Shown: positions 1 through 9,920 of the stretch, one piece after another
How positions within the stretch are numbered: the stretch's first letter is position 1
Layout of the letters: every line of letters starts with the position of its first letter
Source of the DNA: Saprospiraceae bacterium
GTDB taxonomy: Bacteria; Bacteroidota; Bacteroidia; Chitinophagales; Saprospiraceae
Assembly (NCBI GenBank): GCA_016718205.1
Contig: JADKEB010000034.1
Coordinates: forward strand, 310,001 to 374,000
DNA length: 64,000 nucleotides
Direction of reading: 5' to 3'
Translations under genes and position numbers: made by a program
The notes under the pieces: generated by a model
Database searches by the model: none
Seen by the model: the letters and a program-made list of their open reading frames with translations, nothing else
Told to the model about the DNA's origin: nothing

Positions 1-1449
1 ACTATAGAAAATATCCTGCAGTTTGAAAATGATTTTCCCGATCTCCGCACTTTTAAGCTGGAGCAAAATTACAGGTCGACCCAATTTATAGTAGAAGCTG
101 CCAATGAAGTGATCAACAATAACAAACGCCAGATACAAAAAAAAATATGGACCGATCGCATCGAAGGCCACAAAATCAAAGTCATCAAAACCATGACGGA
201 GACCGAAGAAGGAAAACGCGTAGCAGATACTATCATAGAGCAAAAAAACCGTTTTAATCTGGCCAATAAAGATTTTGCCATCCTGTACCGTACCAATGGG
301 CAGTCAAGAATTTTTGAAGAGCAACTCAGAAGATACAACATTGCTTACCGGGTGTATGGTGGCTTGTCCTTTTATTCCCGCAAAGAGATCAAGGATCTGA
401 TAGCCTACATGCGAGTCACCATCAATGATAAAGATGATGAAGCACTCAAAAGGGCCATCAACTACCCCAGACGTGGCATAGGTGATAGTACTGTAGATCA
501 AATATCACAACTCGCCGAAGACAACGATATGAGTATGTGGGAAGTGCTCACAAAAATTGAATTTAACAACCGCTCCCGTAAAAGTTTAGGTGAATTTGTA
601 CAGTTGATCCATGCCTTCAAAACTAAAGTAGCAAAATCCAATGCTTATGAAATAGCAGACTATATCTACCGAAACAGTGGTATAGAAAAGCTTCTGAAAG
701 ATGATAAATCACCGGAAGGACTAGGAAGGGTAGAGAATATCGTTTCGCTTCTGGATGGTATTCAGGAGTTTGTGCAGGATGACGAGCTGGAAGCAGGTGA
801 AGAAGGTTCTACTGACAGAAGCCTATCTGCGTATCTTCAGACTATCTCTCTGATGACAGATCAGGATCAGAAAGAAGAAAATCCTGACAATGTCACCTTG
901 ATGTCGGTGCATTCAGCCAAAGGCCTTGAATTCAAATCAATATTTGTGGTCGGCTTGGAAGAAAACCTTTTTCCCAGCTACATGGCACTGGTGGATAGTA
1001 ACGATGTTGATGAAGAACGTCGCCTGTTTTATGTAGCCATAACACGTGCTGAAGAACATCTCTGTCTCACGTACGCCAACAGCCGATACCAATACGGCCA
1101 AATGCGATACAATGACCCAAGCCGCTTCCTGGAAGAGATTTCTGACAGCAATCTTGATTCCATTATATCCATTACAAAAAAACCGGAATTCCCTGAGCCA
1201 AAGATACTTGGCAATTTCAAACCATTGGGATCCAAAAAACCCATGCTTTCTATCAATCCTGATGACTTTGTCGCTGCTAATCCCAATGACATCAAACCAG
1301 GTATGGAAGTCATTCACCTGAAATTTGGTCAAGGCAAGGTGCTTTCTGTGGATGACCGTCTTGTAGCGACTATCATTTTTGATGGATTGAGTGATACACC
1401 GGAGAAACGTATCATGCTTCAGTTTGCAAAATTGCAGATAGTGGAGTAA
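1..1449 (+). CDS. UvrD/PcrA-type superfamily 1 DNA helicase, C-terminal part (5' end outside the window)
   Basis: ATP-dependent 3'-5' DNA helicase of the UvrD/PcrA/Rep family, acting in repair and replication restart. The frame is open from base 1, so the N-terminal Walker A half lies upstream of the window. Visible helicase motifs are LEQNYRST (about nt 58-81, motif IV), MSVHSAKGLEF (about nt 901-933, motif V) and EERRLFYVAITRAEEHL (about nt 1015-1065, motif VI, with the arginine that contacts ATP). The last ~50 residues (VIHLKFGQGKVLSV...) are the small Tudor-like tail typical of PcrA/UvrD. The gene ends in a TAA with a ~200-bp gap before the next gene, so it is probably the end of its transcript. 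The choice between uvrD and pcrA cannot be made from this half. Confidence 0.93.
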   Translation, partial: TIENILQFENDFPDLRTFKLEQNYRSTQFIVEAANEVINNNKRQIQKKIWTDRIEGHKIKVIKTMTETEEGKRVADTIIEQKNRFNLANKDFAILYRTNGQSRIFEEQLRRYNIAYRVYGGLSFYSRKEIKDLIAYMRVTINDKDDEALKRAINYPRRGIGDSTVDQISQLAEDNDMSMWEVLTKIEFNNRSRKSLGEFVQLIHAFKTKVAKSNAYEIADYIYRNSGIEKLLKDDKSPEGLGRVENIVSLLDGIQEFVQDDELEAGEEGSTDRSLSAYLQTISLMTDQDQKEENPDNVTLMSVHSAKGLEFKSIFVVGLEENLFPSYMALVDSNDVDEERRLFYVAITRAEEHLCLTYANSRYQYGQMRYNDPSRFLEEISDSNLDSIISITKKPEFPEPKILGNFKPLGSKKPMLSINPDDFVAANPNDIKPGMEVIHLKFGQGKVLSVDDRLVATIIFDGLSDTPEKRIMLQFAKLQIVE

Positions 1450-1648
1450 TTGTTCTACCCTTGATGATCAAGAAGGTTTAGTTAATAAATTTAGGCAAAT
1501 AAGTGAACTAATATGAAGGAATTTATCCAAATTCATATTAGGTTTAAATCGACTAAAAATCCATTTCACGACTTTATATCCCTATCTGTCGGAATGAACT
1601 TTGATGACTAAGGCTTTTGTCTTTTCTTTGTTGGCAAATAGTATTGTC

Positions 1649-3277
1649 ATGAAGAAGTATTTTATGTATGCAGGTATTTTAACAGTCATAGGGTTTTTAT
1701 TTTATCTCGGGAACATTGCAACTTCTGAGTGGAAAGAAATTAAAAAGTACCGAAATAAATTGGAATTAGGAATTGCATTTGTAAATCCTGGAGATCTGTA
1801 TGTAGTTCAGGATTCTCTTATGAAAAAATCATTTTTTAAAGTTATTGGCCTAACAAGTGACTCATCTTATTGTATTGCATACGGTAAGGATACCAGTATT
1901 TTACCATCTGATTTAGGACAATCGACCATTTTGCTAAAGGAAGGCTTACTGCTAGACAAGCATAAAAACTGGGTAGCTGAGGTACTGGAAAATCAAGATA
2001 ACTTCAATGATAAGCTTGATTTTTTATCAAAAAATGAAATAGACTTCATGTTTTCCAATAACACGATCCATGGTTACGACAATGGTCAACCTGAAATGGA
2101 CTTTATTTTCAAACTAAATTTACAATACTACTTTGGAGGTCCTTTATTATTAGTAATTTTATTATTGGGTTTATTCATCTTATTTTACCTTTTTGATATG
2201 CTTACAAAGGCCTTGATACCAACAAAAAAGTATACAATTCTTCGGCTTTCTAGTATCATTTTTGTAATAGTGATTTATGCATTTTTAAACGGGAAGTATA
2301 TGCTTTTTTCTTCCTTTTATCGTGACTCGTCGATAGGATATGTATATGTCTTTTTAAGTCACGTTTTGGTATTGTTAGCATTTCAAAATATTTCCAAAAG
2401 AGTTGAAAGAATGCCATTTGAAGAAAAAGAAATTATGAAGTTTTTTAGTATCATTATATTAGGATTAGGATGCGAATTTATATTTAGGCTTTGTTTTGAT
2501 TTTTTGCTTTATAATGTTCAAAATCAAGGAAACTATGACTTGAAACAAAAGTTTACTGTTTTTCTGGTAGTTTCTTTTAAGTTTTGGGTTTTAATAGCTT
2601 CAGCCAATTTTTTCAATAATCTGGTCAAATACATTTCTTCTCTTCGTCGCAAATCCAGACAATTACAATCCGTCACTGCAGAAGCCATGATATCCGCTGA
2701 TGCTCTGCAGCAATCAGAAGCCCATGTCAATACCCATTTTTTATATAATTCGCTGCACGCCATCGCAGCATTGGCACCCGTATCACCTGATAAAACCGAA
2801 ACACTCGCCCTCTCACTTGCCAAATACTACAGATATACCACCAATAGAAATGATCAAGCATGGATCAGCATCAAAGAAGATGTAGAAGTCCTGACCGCTT
2901 ATCTCGAAGTAGAAAAGATCAGAATGGGTGAAAAACTAAGTTACTCTTTTGAAATATCAGAAGATGCAGGGAATATCAAAATACCCAAATTCCTGGTTCA
3001 ACCTTTGGTCGAAAATGCCGTAAAGTATGGGTATGACTCCGAAACAAATCTCGCAAAAATTACAATAAAAGCCATCAGAATCGGAGAAAATAGGATAAAA
3101 TTAATAGTCTGTGACAGTGTCAACCCATTTGGAGATAGTATGGAAATTGGTATAGGCCTTAGAAATGTAAAAGATCAGCTGAAACGATTTTATTCTGATA
3201 GACACACGATTAGTTTTGTCAATGAGCCTGAGAAGTGTGTAGAGATATTGTTGAACACTAAAAAAATGAATCAATGA
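1649..3277 (+). CDS. LytS-type membrane sensor histidine kinase (first of a tandem pair)
   Basis: Sensor kinase of the His_kinase (LytS/YehU) class, which normally phosphorylates LytTR response regulators. An N-terminal membrane anchor (about residues 7-24) is followed by an outer domain of ~130 residues, then about six hydrophobic segments (about 160-335). The phospho-acceptor region is THFLYNSLHAIAAL (about residue 362), the N-box LVQPLVENAVKYGYD (about 450), and a G-box with GIGLRNVKDQL near the end. The usual NPHFLFN reads NTHFLYN here. I chose the ATG at 1649 over one 48 bases upstream: it gives a direct membrane anchor and 542 residues, matching the 541-residue downstream paralogue. The next gene's ATG overlaps this stop (ATGA), so the two are translationally coupled. 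No response regulator is in the window. Confidence 0.88.
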   Translation: MKKYFMYAGILTVIGFLFYLGNIATSEWKEIKKYRNKLELGIAFVNPGDLYVVQDSLMKKSFFKVIGLTSDSSYCIAYGKDTSILPSDLGQSTILLKEGLLLDKHKNWVAEVLENQDNFNDKLDFLSKNEIDFMFSNNTIHGYDNGQPEMDFIFKLNLQYYFGGPLLLVILLLGLFILFYLFDMLTKALIPTKKYTILRLSSIIFVIVIYAFLNGKYMLFSSFYRDSSIGYVYVFLSHVLVLLAFQNISKRVERMPFEEKEIMKFFSIIILGLGCEFIFRLCFDFLLYNVQNQGNYDLKQKFTVFLVVSFKFWVLIASANFFNNLVKYISSLRRKSRQLQSVTAEAMISADALQQSEAHVNTHFLYNSLHAIAALAPVSPDKTETLALSLAKYYRYTTNRNDQAWISIKEDVEVLTAYLEVEKIRMGEKLSYSFEISEDAGNIKIPKFLVQPLVENAVKYGYDSETNLAKITIKAIRIGENRIKLIVCDSVNPFGDSMEIGIGLRNVKDQLKRFYSDRHTISFVNEPEKCVEILLNTKKMNQ

Positions 3278-4899
3278 AAAAAATCTCTATTTACGCTGCA
3301 ATTATTCTATTCATTGGTATATCATTTGTTGCATGGGAGTTTTATACTCTAAATGATCAATTTAATAACGATCACCATTATTATAAAGTAGATTTTTCAT
3401 ATGAAAATGCCAAACCTTTTGATGTTGGATTTATTGAAGATAGTACAGGAAATACTAAATATTTTATTGTATTAGGTCAAACATCTGATCACAAGCTGTG
3501 TATTCGATATGGCAGGAAAGTATCTTTAATAAATAAGGCAGAGTTTAGTAGGAAGAGATTTTTATCTGATGGCACCGAAATTCAAGGTACACACAGATGG
3601 GTAAGCGAATTATTTAACAACAAAGAGATTTGGAAAGAACATTTATCAGTCATTAGTCAAAATCAAATCGATGAACTATCAAAAAATAGCATAGTCTATT
3701 ATTATACAAGATCTTTAGAAAATGATGAGTACCCAGATAATCTAATATTGATACCAGAAAGCTTATTATTCATAATAGGACTGTTCACTAATTTTTTTGT
3801 TATCAGTACTTTAGTTGGCAAAATAAAGTATCATTATCATAAAATTGGAGTTTTACTTATCTACTTATTCATTCTTGTTATAGCGTATTTAGTCGCTTGG
3901 TTTTTTTCAATGAGTAGCGTAAGTATATTGTTTTTGATTTATTTAAGTAAAAATTTATTTACTTTCTTTCCTATGTATTGGTTAATTCAATGGATTAATA
4001 AGGAATTTAAATACATGGATTTTGGAAAAAAGGAGCTAATCAAGTTTCTTTTGGTAATATCATTTGCATTGCTAATTGAACTTATAGGTGGCAATATCTG
4101 CAATTATCTTTATTTTAATTTTTTCAATTTTAACGGTGGCACATTTTATGAGTTTGGTAGCTTTTCAAATGTGCTAGGTTGGTTTAAGTTTTGGATCTAC
4201 TTCGCCGTAGCCAATTTCATGAGCAATCTCACGATCTACATCATAGCACTTAGAAAAAAGGAAAAAATATTCAAAATACAAAAATCAGAAGGAACTTTAG
4301 CTTCATCAACACTGGCATCCATCCAATCCCGTATCAATCCGCATTTTCTATACAATGCACTCAATAGCATCGCATCACTTGCACGGACAGAGCCCAAAAA
4401 GACGGAAGATATGGCACTCGAATTGGCACGATTTTACGGACAGTGTACGGATAAAAGCGCAGCCCCTCTGATCTCGCTGAGAGATGAGCTATCGATCCTT
4501 GGCTCGTATCTAAAAATAGAAAAAATCAGATTCGGTGATCGGCTTCAGGTATCTCTGCCGACAGATGACGATGTAATGAACAATTTAGTACCATCATTTA
4601 CGCTCCAACCACTTGTGGAAAACGCTATCAAGTATGGGTACGATACTGCAGAAAATGTGATCAACATCCGCATCACCGCAGAGACCAAGGACGGCTCGTT
4701 TATACTTCGTATTTATGATAGTGGTCCACCTTTTTCAGAAAGTATGCACTCAGGATATGGACTCAATAGTATTGCCAAAAAACTCAAAGTTTTGTTTCCT
4801 GATAGACATTCTATCAGCTATCACAATGAGCCGGAAAAGTGTGTGGAGATAGTATTTACCAATTCAATTAAAGGTTTTGCTGAGTTAAAAAGCAGTTAA
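3274..4899 (+). CDS. LytS-type membrane sensor histidine kinase (second of a tandem pair)
   Basis: Paralogue of the preceding kinase with the same architecture: an N-terminal anchor, an outer domain (about residues 35-155), several membrane helices (about 165-330), then the kinase core. RINPHFLYNALNSIASL (about residue 355) is the phospho-acceptor His region in its canonical form. LQPLVENAIKYGYD (about 443) is the ATP-binding N-box, and SGYGLNSIAKKL is the G-box. The outer domains of the two kinases share recognisable blocks: a VLGQTSD / VIGLTSD segment, a C-I-x-Y-G stretch, and HRWVSEL / KNWVAEV. They therefore arose by duplication and probably sense related signals, perhaps as a heterodimer (inference). 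I do not recognise the outer domain. The gene overlaps the upstream one by 4 bp and is followed by a DUF6624 protein after 66 bp. Confidence 0.88.
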   Translation: MKKISIYAAIILFIGISFVAWEFYTLNDQFNNDHHYYKVDFSYENAKPFDVGFIEDSTGNTKYFIVLGQTSDHKLCIRYGRKVSLINKAEFSRKRFLSDGTEIQGTHRWVSELFNNKEIWKEHLSVISQNQIDELSKNSIVYYYTRSLENDEYPDNLILIPESLLFIIGLFTNFFVISTLVGKIKYHYHKIGVLLIYLFILVIAYLVAWFFSMSSVSILFLIYLSKNLFTFFPMYWLIQWINKEFKYMDFGKKELIKFLLVISFALLIELIGGNICNYLYFNFFNFNGGTFYEFGSFSNVLGWFKFWIYFAVANFMSNLTIYIIALRKKEKIFKIQKSEGTLASSTLASIQSRINPHFLYNALNSIASLARTEPKKTEDMALELARFYGQCTDKSAAPLISLRDELSILGSYLKIEKIRFGDRLQVSLPTDDDVMNNLVPSFTLQPLVENAIKYGYDTAENVINIRITAETKDGSFILRIYDSGPPFSESMHSGYGLNSIAKKLKVLFPDRHSISYHNEPEKCVEIVFTNSIKGFAELKSS

Positions 4900-4965
4900 A
4901 AAATAGTCTTACGGTATTACTGTAATATAAAATTCTAATTTTGTTCAACAATAAAATAATACATT

Positions 4966-5946
4966 ATGAAACAGTTTTTATCCTTACTATCCCTTATGTT
5001 GATTTTTACCACGATTTCTTCAGGTCAGAATGAGCTTTATAAACAACATGCAAAAGCAGCTGACTCTCTGTACAACGCTAAAGACTACAAAAAATCTGCG
5101 ATGACATATTCAGAAGCATTCAAAGCCATTGGCTGGAAAGGTACTTCTAATGACCGATACAATGCCGCATGTTCCTGGGCATTGGCAGGTGTACCCGATA
5201 GTGCATTTTTTCAATTAGATAGGATTGCGACTAAATCCAATTATACCAATTTGGCTCACATCACCAACGATGCCGATCTCCATTCTCTGCACGGTGACAA
5301 AAGATGGGCACCATTGCTTGCCATTATTAAAGACAATAAAGAAAAAGAGGAAGTCAACCTGGACAAGACTTTGGTGGCCATTTTGGATACTGTTTACATT
5401 GAAGATCAGAAATATAGACAACAAATTAAAGACATTGAATCGAAATTCGGATGGGAGTCTAAGGAAATGCAAGATCATTGGAAAATAATTAATGAAAAGG
5501 ATTCTATCAATCTGATCAAAGTCTGCAAAATCCTTGATACTCATGGTTGGATAGGTCCGGACATAGTAGGAAGACAAGGAAGTTCTGCGATCTTTTTGGT
5601 GATCCAACATGCTGACTTACCCATTCAGGAAAAATATTTGCCACTCATGAGGGAAGCAGTCAAAAACAATAAAGCTCAAGGGAGTAGCTTGGCTTTGCTG
5701 GAAGACCGTGTGGCGCTGAGACAAGGAAAACGTCAGATTTATGGCAGTCAGGTGGGAAGGGATGATGAGTCTGGACAGCACTATGTGTTACCTCTGGAAG
5801 ACCCTGACAATGTGGATGTTCGTCGTGCTTCAGTTGGCTTGCCACCTTTAGCTGATTATGTCAACAACTGGCAGATAAAATGGAATCCGGAGCAATACAA
5901 AAAAGATCTGCCGGCGATAGAGGCAAAACAAAAGAACAAAAAGTAA
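4966..5946 (+). CDS. Secreted DUF6624/TPR-like protein of unknown function
   Basis: A 326-residue protein with a clear Sec signal peptide (residues 1-20, ending SSG-Q). A helical TPR-like N-terminal half (KAADSLYNAKDYKKSAMTYS pattern, then a YNAACSWALAG block) is followed by a C-terminal domain carrying the DUF6624 signature: AIFLVIQHADLPIQEKYLPL, LALLEDRVALRQGKRQIYGSQ, and a closing ADYVNNW block. No catalytic function is established for DUF6624 as far as I know. A TAATTTTG box at 4936-4943 fits the Bacteroidota -7 element, but I see no good -33 partner, so the gene may be partly cotranscribed with the kinases. Presumably periplasmic. Family assignment is fairly sure; the role is unknown. 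Confidence 0.8.
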   Translation: MKQFLSLLSLMLIFTTISSGQNELYKQHAKAADSLYNAKDYKKSAMTYSEAFKAIGWKGTSNDRYNAACSWALAGVPDSAFFQLDRIATKSNYTNLAHITNDADLHSLHGDKRWAPLLAIIKDNKEKEEVNLDKTLVAILDTVYIEDQKYRQQIKDIESKFGWESKEMQDHWKIINEKDSINLIKVCKILDTHGWIGPDIVGRQGSSAIFLVIQHADLPIQEKYLPLMREAVKNNKAQGSSLALLEDRVALRQGKRQIYGSQVGRDDESGQHYVLPLEDPDNVDVRRASVGLPPLADYVNNWQIKWNPEQYKKDLPAIEAKQKNKK

Positions 5947-5980
5947 AATAACACTAAATAATTAATTTGATCATTTACAC

Positions 5981-7042
5981 ATGAAAAATATTGGTATATT
6001 AACGTTCATAATTTGGATAACACTGTATTCGTGTATTCCAGCGAAATCAATTGAAACAATCATTAAAGGTGAAATTAAAGGAGTTTCAAATTCTATGGTA
6101 AAGCTTAGAAAATTTGAGTTTGATTCTGACAAAATATTAATTATAGATTCAATTTTTGCAAAAAATGATTTTTTTGAATTCAAAATTAATTTTAATACAA
6201 GTTTGTGCGTAGACTTCTATTTTGAAAACCTTAATAAACAGTCCAGAATAGTGTTTTTAGAAAGTGGGGAATTGGTTTCAATAGCCGGCGATGTTAATAC
6301 ACTAAAAATAGACCAGTTTGGCAAAGAAGTCTTTGATCTTCAGGTCAAGGGTGCAAAATCTCATGATGAACTTTTGCAAAAAGAAAAGGATATTGAAGCT
6401 AATGGCAACAGCCTTGCATATTTTGAAGAAATCATAAAAACCAATCCTAAATCTTTATTAACTCCAGTTTTTATATTGATAACTAGAAATAATGAACATT
6501 ATTTTAATGGCTTAGGCATTAAAGTTAAACAGAGTTATTACGGAGAAAAAGTCGCCAGAAGACTAGAAAATATAGAAAGAACATCTGCTGGCACAAAAGC
6601 TATTGATTTTAGCTGTACAGATTTAATTGGTCAAACATTGTCATTAAAGGACATTCAAAGCAAGTATATAATTCTTGATTTTTGGGCAAGTTGGTGTAAG
6701 CCATGTCGAGAGGGGCATCCTCAATTGATTCAACTTTACAAAAAATACAAACGAAGCGACCTGGAAATTGTGGGTATTGCCCTGGATAAAAAAGATGTGG
6801 ATAGGTGGAAAAGAGCGATTAAAGAAGATGCAATAGATATATGGAGGCATGTACTTGAAGAGTGTGACTCCTTAAATATTCCAAAAAGCTATAATGTGCA
6901 AAGCATACCTACTAAAATTGTACTTGATAGCAATGGAGTAATTATTAAAAGGTTTGATTCAAAACCTGATACAGAGTTTATTATATATATAGATTCTTTA
7001 TTGACTGAAAAAAATATCAATAATTCTGGAAAGGAAAAATAG
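5981..7042 (+). CDS. TlpA-like thiol:disulfide oxidoreductase, probable lipoprotein, with DUF4369-like N-terminus
   Basis: A 353-residue envelope thioredoxin-fold protein. The N-terminus (MKNIGILTFIIWITLYSC) looks like a lipoprotein signal with Cys18. Residues ~25-130 resemble the DUF4369 domain often fused to Bacteroidota AhpC/TlpA proteins. From about residue 200 there is an AhpC/TSA-TlpA domain with the redox motif WASWCKPCREGHPQL (CxxC near residue 240) and the later cis-proline region QSIPTKIVLD. Family members reduce or resolve disulfides in periplasmic proteins. It follows the DUF6624 gene by 34 bp on the same strand and may be cotranscribed. The body is noticeably more AT-rich than neighbouring enzymes. 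The partner protein is unknown. Confidence 0.85.
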   Translation: MKNIGILTFIIWITLYSCIPAKSIETIIKGEIKGVSNSMVKLRKFEFDSDKILIIDSIFAKNDFFEFKINFNTSLCVDFYFENLNKQSRIVFLESGELVSIAGDVNTLKIDQFGKEVFDLQVKGAKSHDELLQKEKDIEANGNSLAYFEEIIKTNPKSLLTPVFILITRNNEHYFNGLGIKVKQSYYGEKVARRLENIERTSAGTKAIDFSCTDLIGQTLSLKDIQSKYIILDFWASWCKPCREGHPQLIQLYKKYKRSDLEIVGIALDKKDVDRWKRAIKEDAIDIWRHVLEECDSLNIPKSYNVQSIPTKIVLDSNGVIIKRFDSKPDTEFIIYIDSLLTEKNINNSGKEK

Positions 7043-7406
7043 AAATAAGAGTAGGTTTAGGAAAATATTTTTGGTGTCCTAACTTCATAAAGAACTGTTT
7101 TATGAAACTAACAGTTAACAGTTTAATGTTTTACATCCAGATGAACAATGAAACTACAGCGCATCAACTTTGCCCATAGACAATATCAGAACAAAGATAA
7201 GAGTATGATTAAAATTTTTCTTAGTTGTAAATCAAGAGATTATGGTTCTGGCGATAAAATAATCAACAAAAGCAAAAAACGGAACTTCATAAAAATTAAT
7301 TATTAAGGTGTTGAGTAACAATTATCCCAACCTTTTATAGGACCGGAATACATTATATTTGAATGATATAAATCTTAAACATACTCTAATGTCTAAAGTC
7401 AAAAAC
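7043..7406. other. 364-bp intergenic region between convergent genes
   Basis: No coding region is supported here. The left part (7043-7199) shows nothing I recognise. The right half is filled by a terminal-inverted-repeat element (7200-7387) that ends 20 bp before the stop codon of the fucosidase gene. I see no classical GC-rich terminator hairpin. Confidence 0.6.
7200..7387. repeat. MITE-like element, type 1 (copy A, 188 bp)
   Basis: The left end reads AGAGTATGATTAAAATTTTT and the right end, read on the minus strand, AGAGTATGTTTAAGATTTAT, so the element is closed by an imperfect terminal inverted repeat. The first 68 bases (7200-7267) match the minus strand of 22826-22893 with 5 mismatches by my count. 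The other copy is 187 bp, almost the same total length. The interior has no coding capacity. It lies between two convergent stop codons. Confidence 0.72.
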
Positions 7407-9920
7407 CTATTCCTTCACCACTATTCTATCTCCGGTTTTTGTATTAATCGTGTATTCGTAATATTTTGGTAACTTCAATTGTCCCAATTCAGCTCCCGCT
7501 GTAATGACAGGTGCCGGTAACGGAATAGGTCTTTGGAATGGATTTACATCTTTATCAGTGGCAGGTATAGCACCTTGAATATTTAATGGCACGGCAGATC
7601 TGATTCGGCATATGCCTCCTAACTTTGATAGGATGGTTGCGGTGGCTATTTTACCATCTTTCCATGACATCGATACTTCAAATCCACCTCTGGCTCTCAA
7701 ACCTGATACCGACCCATTTTGCCAACTTGACGGACATGCAGGAAGCAGGTGAATGGCACCGTTGTGGGATTGAAGCAACATCTCAGAGATTCCTGCCGTT
7801 ACGCCAAAATTGCCGTCAATCTGAAAAGGCGGATGTGCGTCAAACATATTGGGGTATAAGCCACCGCCACCTTGCATATCTATACCTTTAAAACTGACTG
7901 GTTTGATCAGGTTTTTGATGATGGTCAATGCGTGGTCGCCATCGAGAAGGCGTGCCCACATATTGGTCTTCCATCCCATAGACCATCCTGTGGCTTCATC
8001 ACCACGACCATTCAAACTGTTTTTTACGGAAAGAAACAATTCGGGGTTGTTAAATGCATTGATTTGATTGCCGGGGTGAAGTCCGTAAAGGTGCGAAAAA
8101 TGTCGATGATGTGGTTCAGTATCGGTCACTTCGTCGCCCCATTCGTTGAGACGGCCCAACTTGTTGATTCTGAAAGGCTGCAATTGTGGTAATAGCTGGT
8201 CTATCTTTCGTGTAAGATCATCTTCCAGATTCAGTGTTTTTGCAGAGGAGGTACAATTATGAAGAATCTCACGTGTGATCGCAAGGTCAATGCCCGGACC
8301 ATGGGTGACGACTCGGGACTGCCCTTTCCAACTGAATTCATTTTCGGGAGAAGTTCCTATCAGTGTTTCATAATATCCATCTTTGTTTTTATCCAACAAG
8401 TTTACAGTAAACTCAGCTGACCCTCGAAGGATGGGATAGATTTTTTTAAGAAATGCCACATCTCCACTGAAAAGATAATGTTCATACAAGTGCTGACATA
8501 ACCACGCTCCGCCAAAAGCAAAATTGGCCCATCTCGGGTCGCCTTCACCATAGTCGCCTACAGGAGCTGTATGTCCCCAGATGTCAGTGTTGTGATGGGC
8601 GCACCATCCATTGACACCATAAGATTTTTGAGCGGTTGCTTTGCCTTTTTCTGCAAGATCAGCTATAAGTCTAAACAAAGGTTCAGTAGTTTCTGAAAGA
8701 TTGCAAGATTCGGCAGGCCAATAATTCATCTCAGTGTTGATATTGATAGTATAATTGGAGCTCCATGGTGGACGTAATTCATGTGACCATATACCTTGTA
8801 AATTGGCAGGTTGACCACCAGTGCGTGATGATGCGATGAGCAGGTATCTTCCGTATTGAAAAAGCAATTCTACCAGTTTGGGATCAGCATTGTTTTTAAA
8901 GTTGACAATGCGCTGGTCTGTAGGTTTTGATATATCTGCAGTACTCTTCAGATCAAGATGTACCCGATTAAAAAGTCTATGGTAGTCGCTGATGTGATTA
9001 TTTTTCAATGCTTTATATGATAGTGCACTGGCTTTTTTTAAATACTTTTCTGCATCAGTTTTAGGATTCAGACCTTCGGTATGTGGTGCTTTGAATCGTC
9101 CGTTGTAACTTGTCGCTGCTGTGAGAATGATTACAGCTTCTGTGGCTCCTGTCAATGAGATACCTTCTTCATTGATCACTGATTTTCCACCTTTAGCTAT
9201 GACTTTCACATGAACTTCAGCTTCGATACCTGCTCCACCCCAGTCGTCATAGAGGATGTCTTTCCCATCAGGATAAACGCCTCTGTACGAGGGCTCTGAG
9301 TGTTTTGGCGCCTTACATCGCATTTTTAAAATACCGTTTTCGGCATAGAGCTTGTATTTTACCTTGGATTGCAACACAGCCTTAAAAGTGATTAGTTTAT
9401 TCTTGTCTGCAGTAAGTCTTATGACCATCGCTTTGTCAGGGTAACTTATGAAATGCTCTCTTTGATAGCGTCCCTGAGGTGTTTGATATGATAAAGTAGA
9501 TGTAGCATCAGTAATGCGGAGATCTCTATAGTAATTAGAAATATTGGAGGAATCGGGAAAAGTCAATATCAAATCTCCCAAAGGTTGGAAAGCTTGAGTA
9601 AATGCTCCCTGGATACTTTGTAATTGTTTTTCGGCAGCGGCATAATCGCCCATTGACATCAATGACTTAACTATCTCAAAGTTGAGAGGTGGGTTTTTAG
9701 AGTTTTCGTCTTTGATGGTTCCAGACCAAAAATCGGTATGATTGAGTTGGATTAATTCTTTTCCTGTACGACCATGGACCATAGCCCCAATAATACCATT
9801 ACCCAAGGGTAAGGCTTCTACCCATTGTTCAGCGGGGCTCTGATACCATAACTTTTGGCTTGGTTGAGCCTCTATAACTGAAATGACAAAAAGACTTAAA
9901 ATAACCAATGTCATTTTCAT
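7407..9920 (-). CDS. GH95 family alpha-L-fucosidase (secreted)
   Basis: An 837-residue glycoside hydrolase of family 95, which removes alpha-1,2-linked L-fucose (some members act on L-galactose). A signal peptide (residues 1-18, ending IEA) directs it to the periplasm or surface. The N-terminal beta domain starts KLWYQSPAEQWVEALPLGNG. The (alpha/alpha)6 barrel carries the family's active-site blocks: ININTEMNYWPAE (about residue 393, the paired Asn residues), GTSPENEFSW (about 523, the general-acid Glu) and QIDGNFGVTAGISEM (about 699, the Asp). Length and all three blocks look intact. The start overlaps the fucP stop by 4 bp, so the enzyme and a fucose transporter are translationally coupled. 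No SusC/SusD pair is nearby. Confidence 0.93.
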   Translation of the reverse strand: MKMTLVILSLFVISVIEAQPSQKLWYQSPAEQWVEALPLGNGIIGAMVHGRTGKELIQLNHTDFWSGTIKDENSKNPPLNFEIVKSLMSMGDYAAAEKQLQSIQGAFTQAFQPLGDLILTFPDSSNISNYYRDLRITDATSTLSYQTPQGRYQREHFISYPDKAMVIRLTADKNKLITFKAVLQSKVKYKLYAENGILKMRCKAPKHSEPSYRGVYPDGKDILYDDWGGAGIEAEVHVKVIAKGGKSVINEEGISLTGATEAVIILTAATSYNGRFKAPHTEGLNPKTDAEKYLKKASALSYKALKNNHISDYHRLFNRVHLDLKSTADISKPTDQRIVNFKNNADPKLVELLFQYGRYLLIASSRTGGQPANLQGIWSHELRPPWSSNYTININTEMNYWPAESCNLSETTEPLFRLIADLAEKGKATAQKSYGVNGWCAHHNTDIWGHTAPVGDYGEGDPRWANFAFGGAWLCQHLYEHYLFSGDVAFLKKIYPILRGSAEFTVNLLDKNKDGYYETLIGTSPENEFSWKGQSRVVTHGPGIDLAITREILHNCTSSAKTLNLEDDLTRKIDQLLPQLQPFRINKLGRLNEWGDEVTDTEPHHRHFSHLYGLHPGNQINAFNNPELFLSVKNSLNGRGDEATGWSMGWKTNMWARLLDGDHALTIIKNLIKPVSFKGIDMQGGGGLYPNMFDAHPPFQIDGNFGVTAGISEMLLQSHNGAIHLLPACPSSWQNGSVSGLRARGGFEVSMSWKDGKIATATILSKLGGICRIRSAVPLNIQGAIPATDKDVNPFQRPIPLPAPVITAGAELGQLKLPKYYEYTINTKTGDRIVVKE

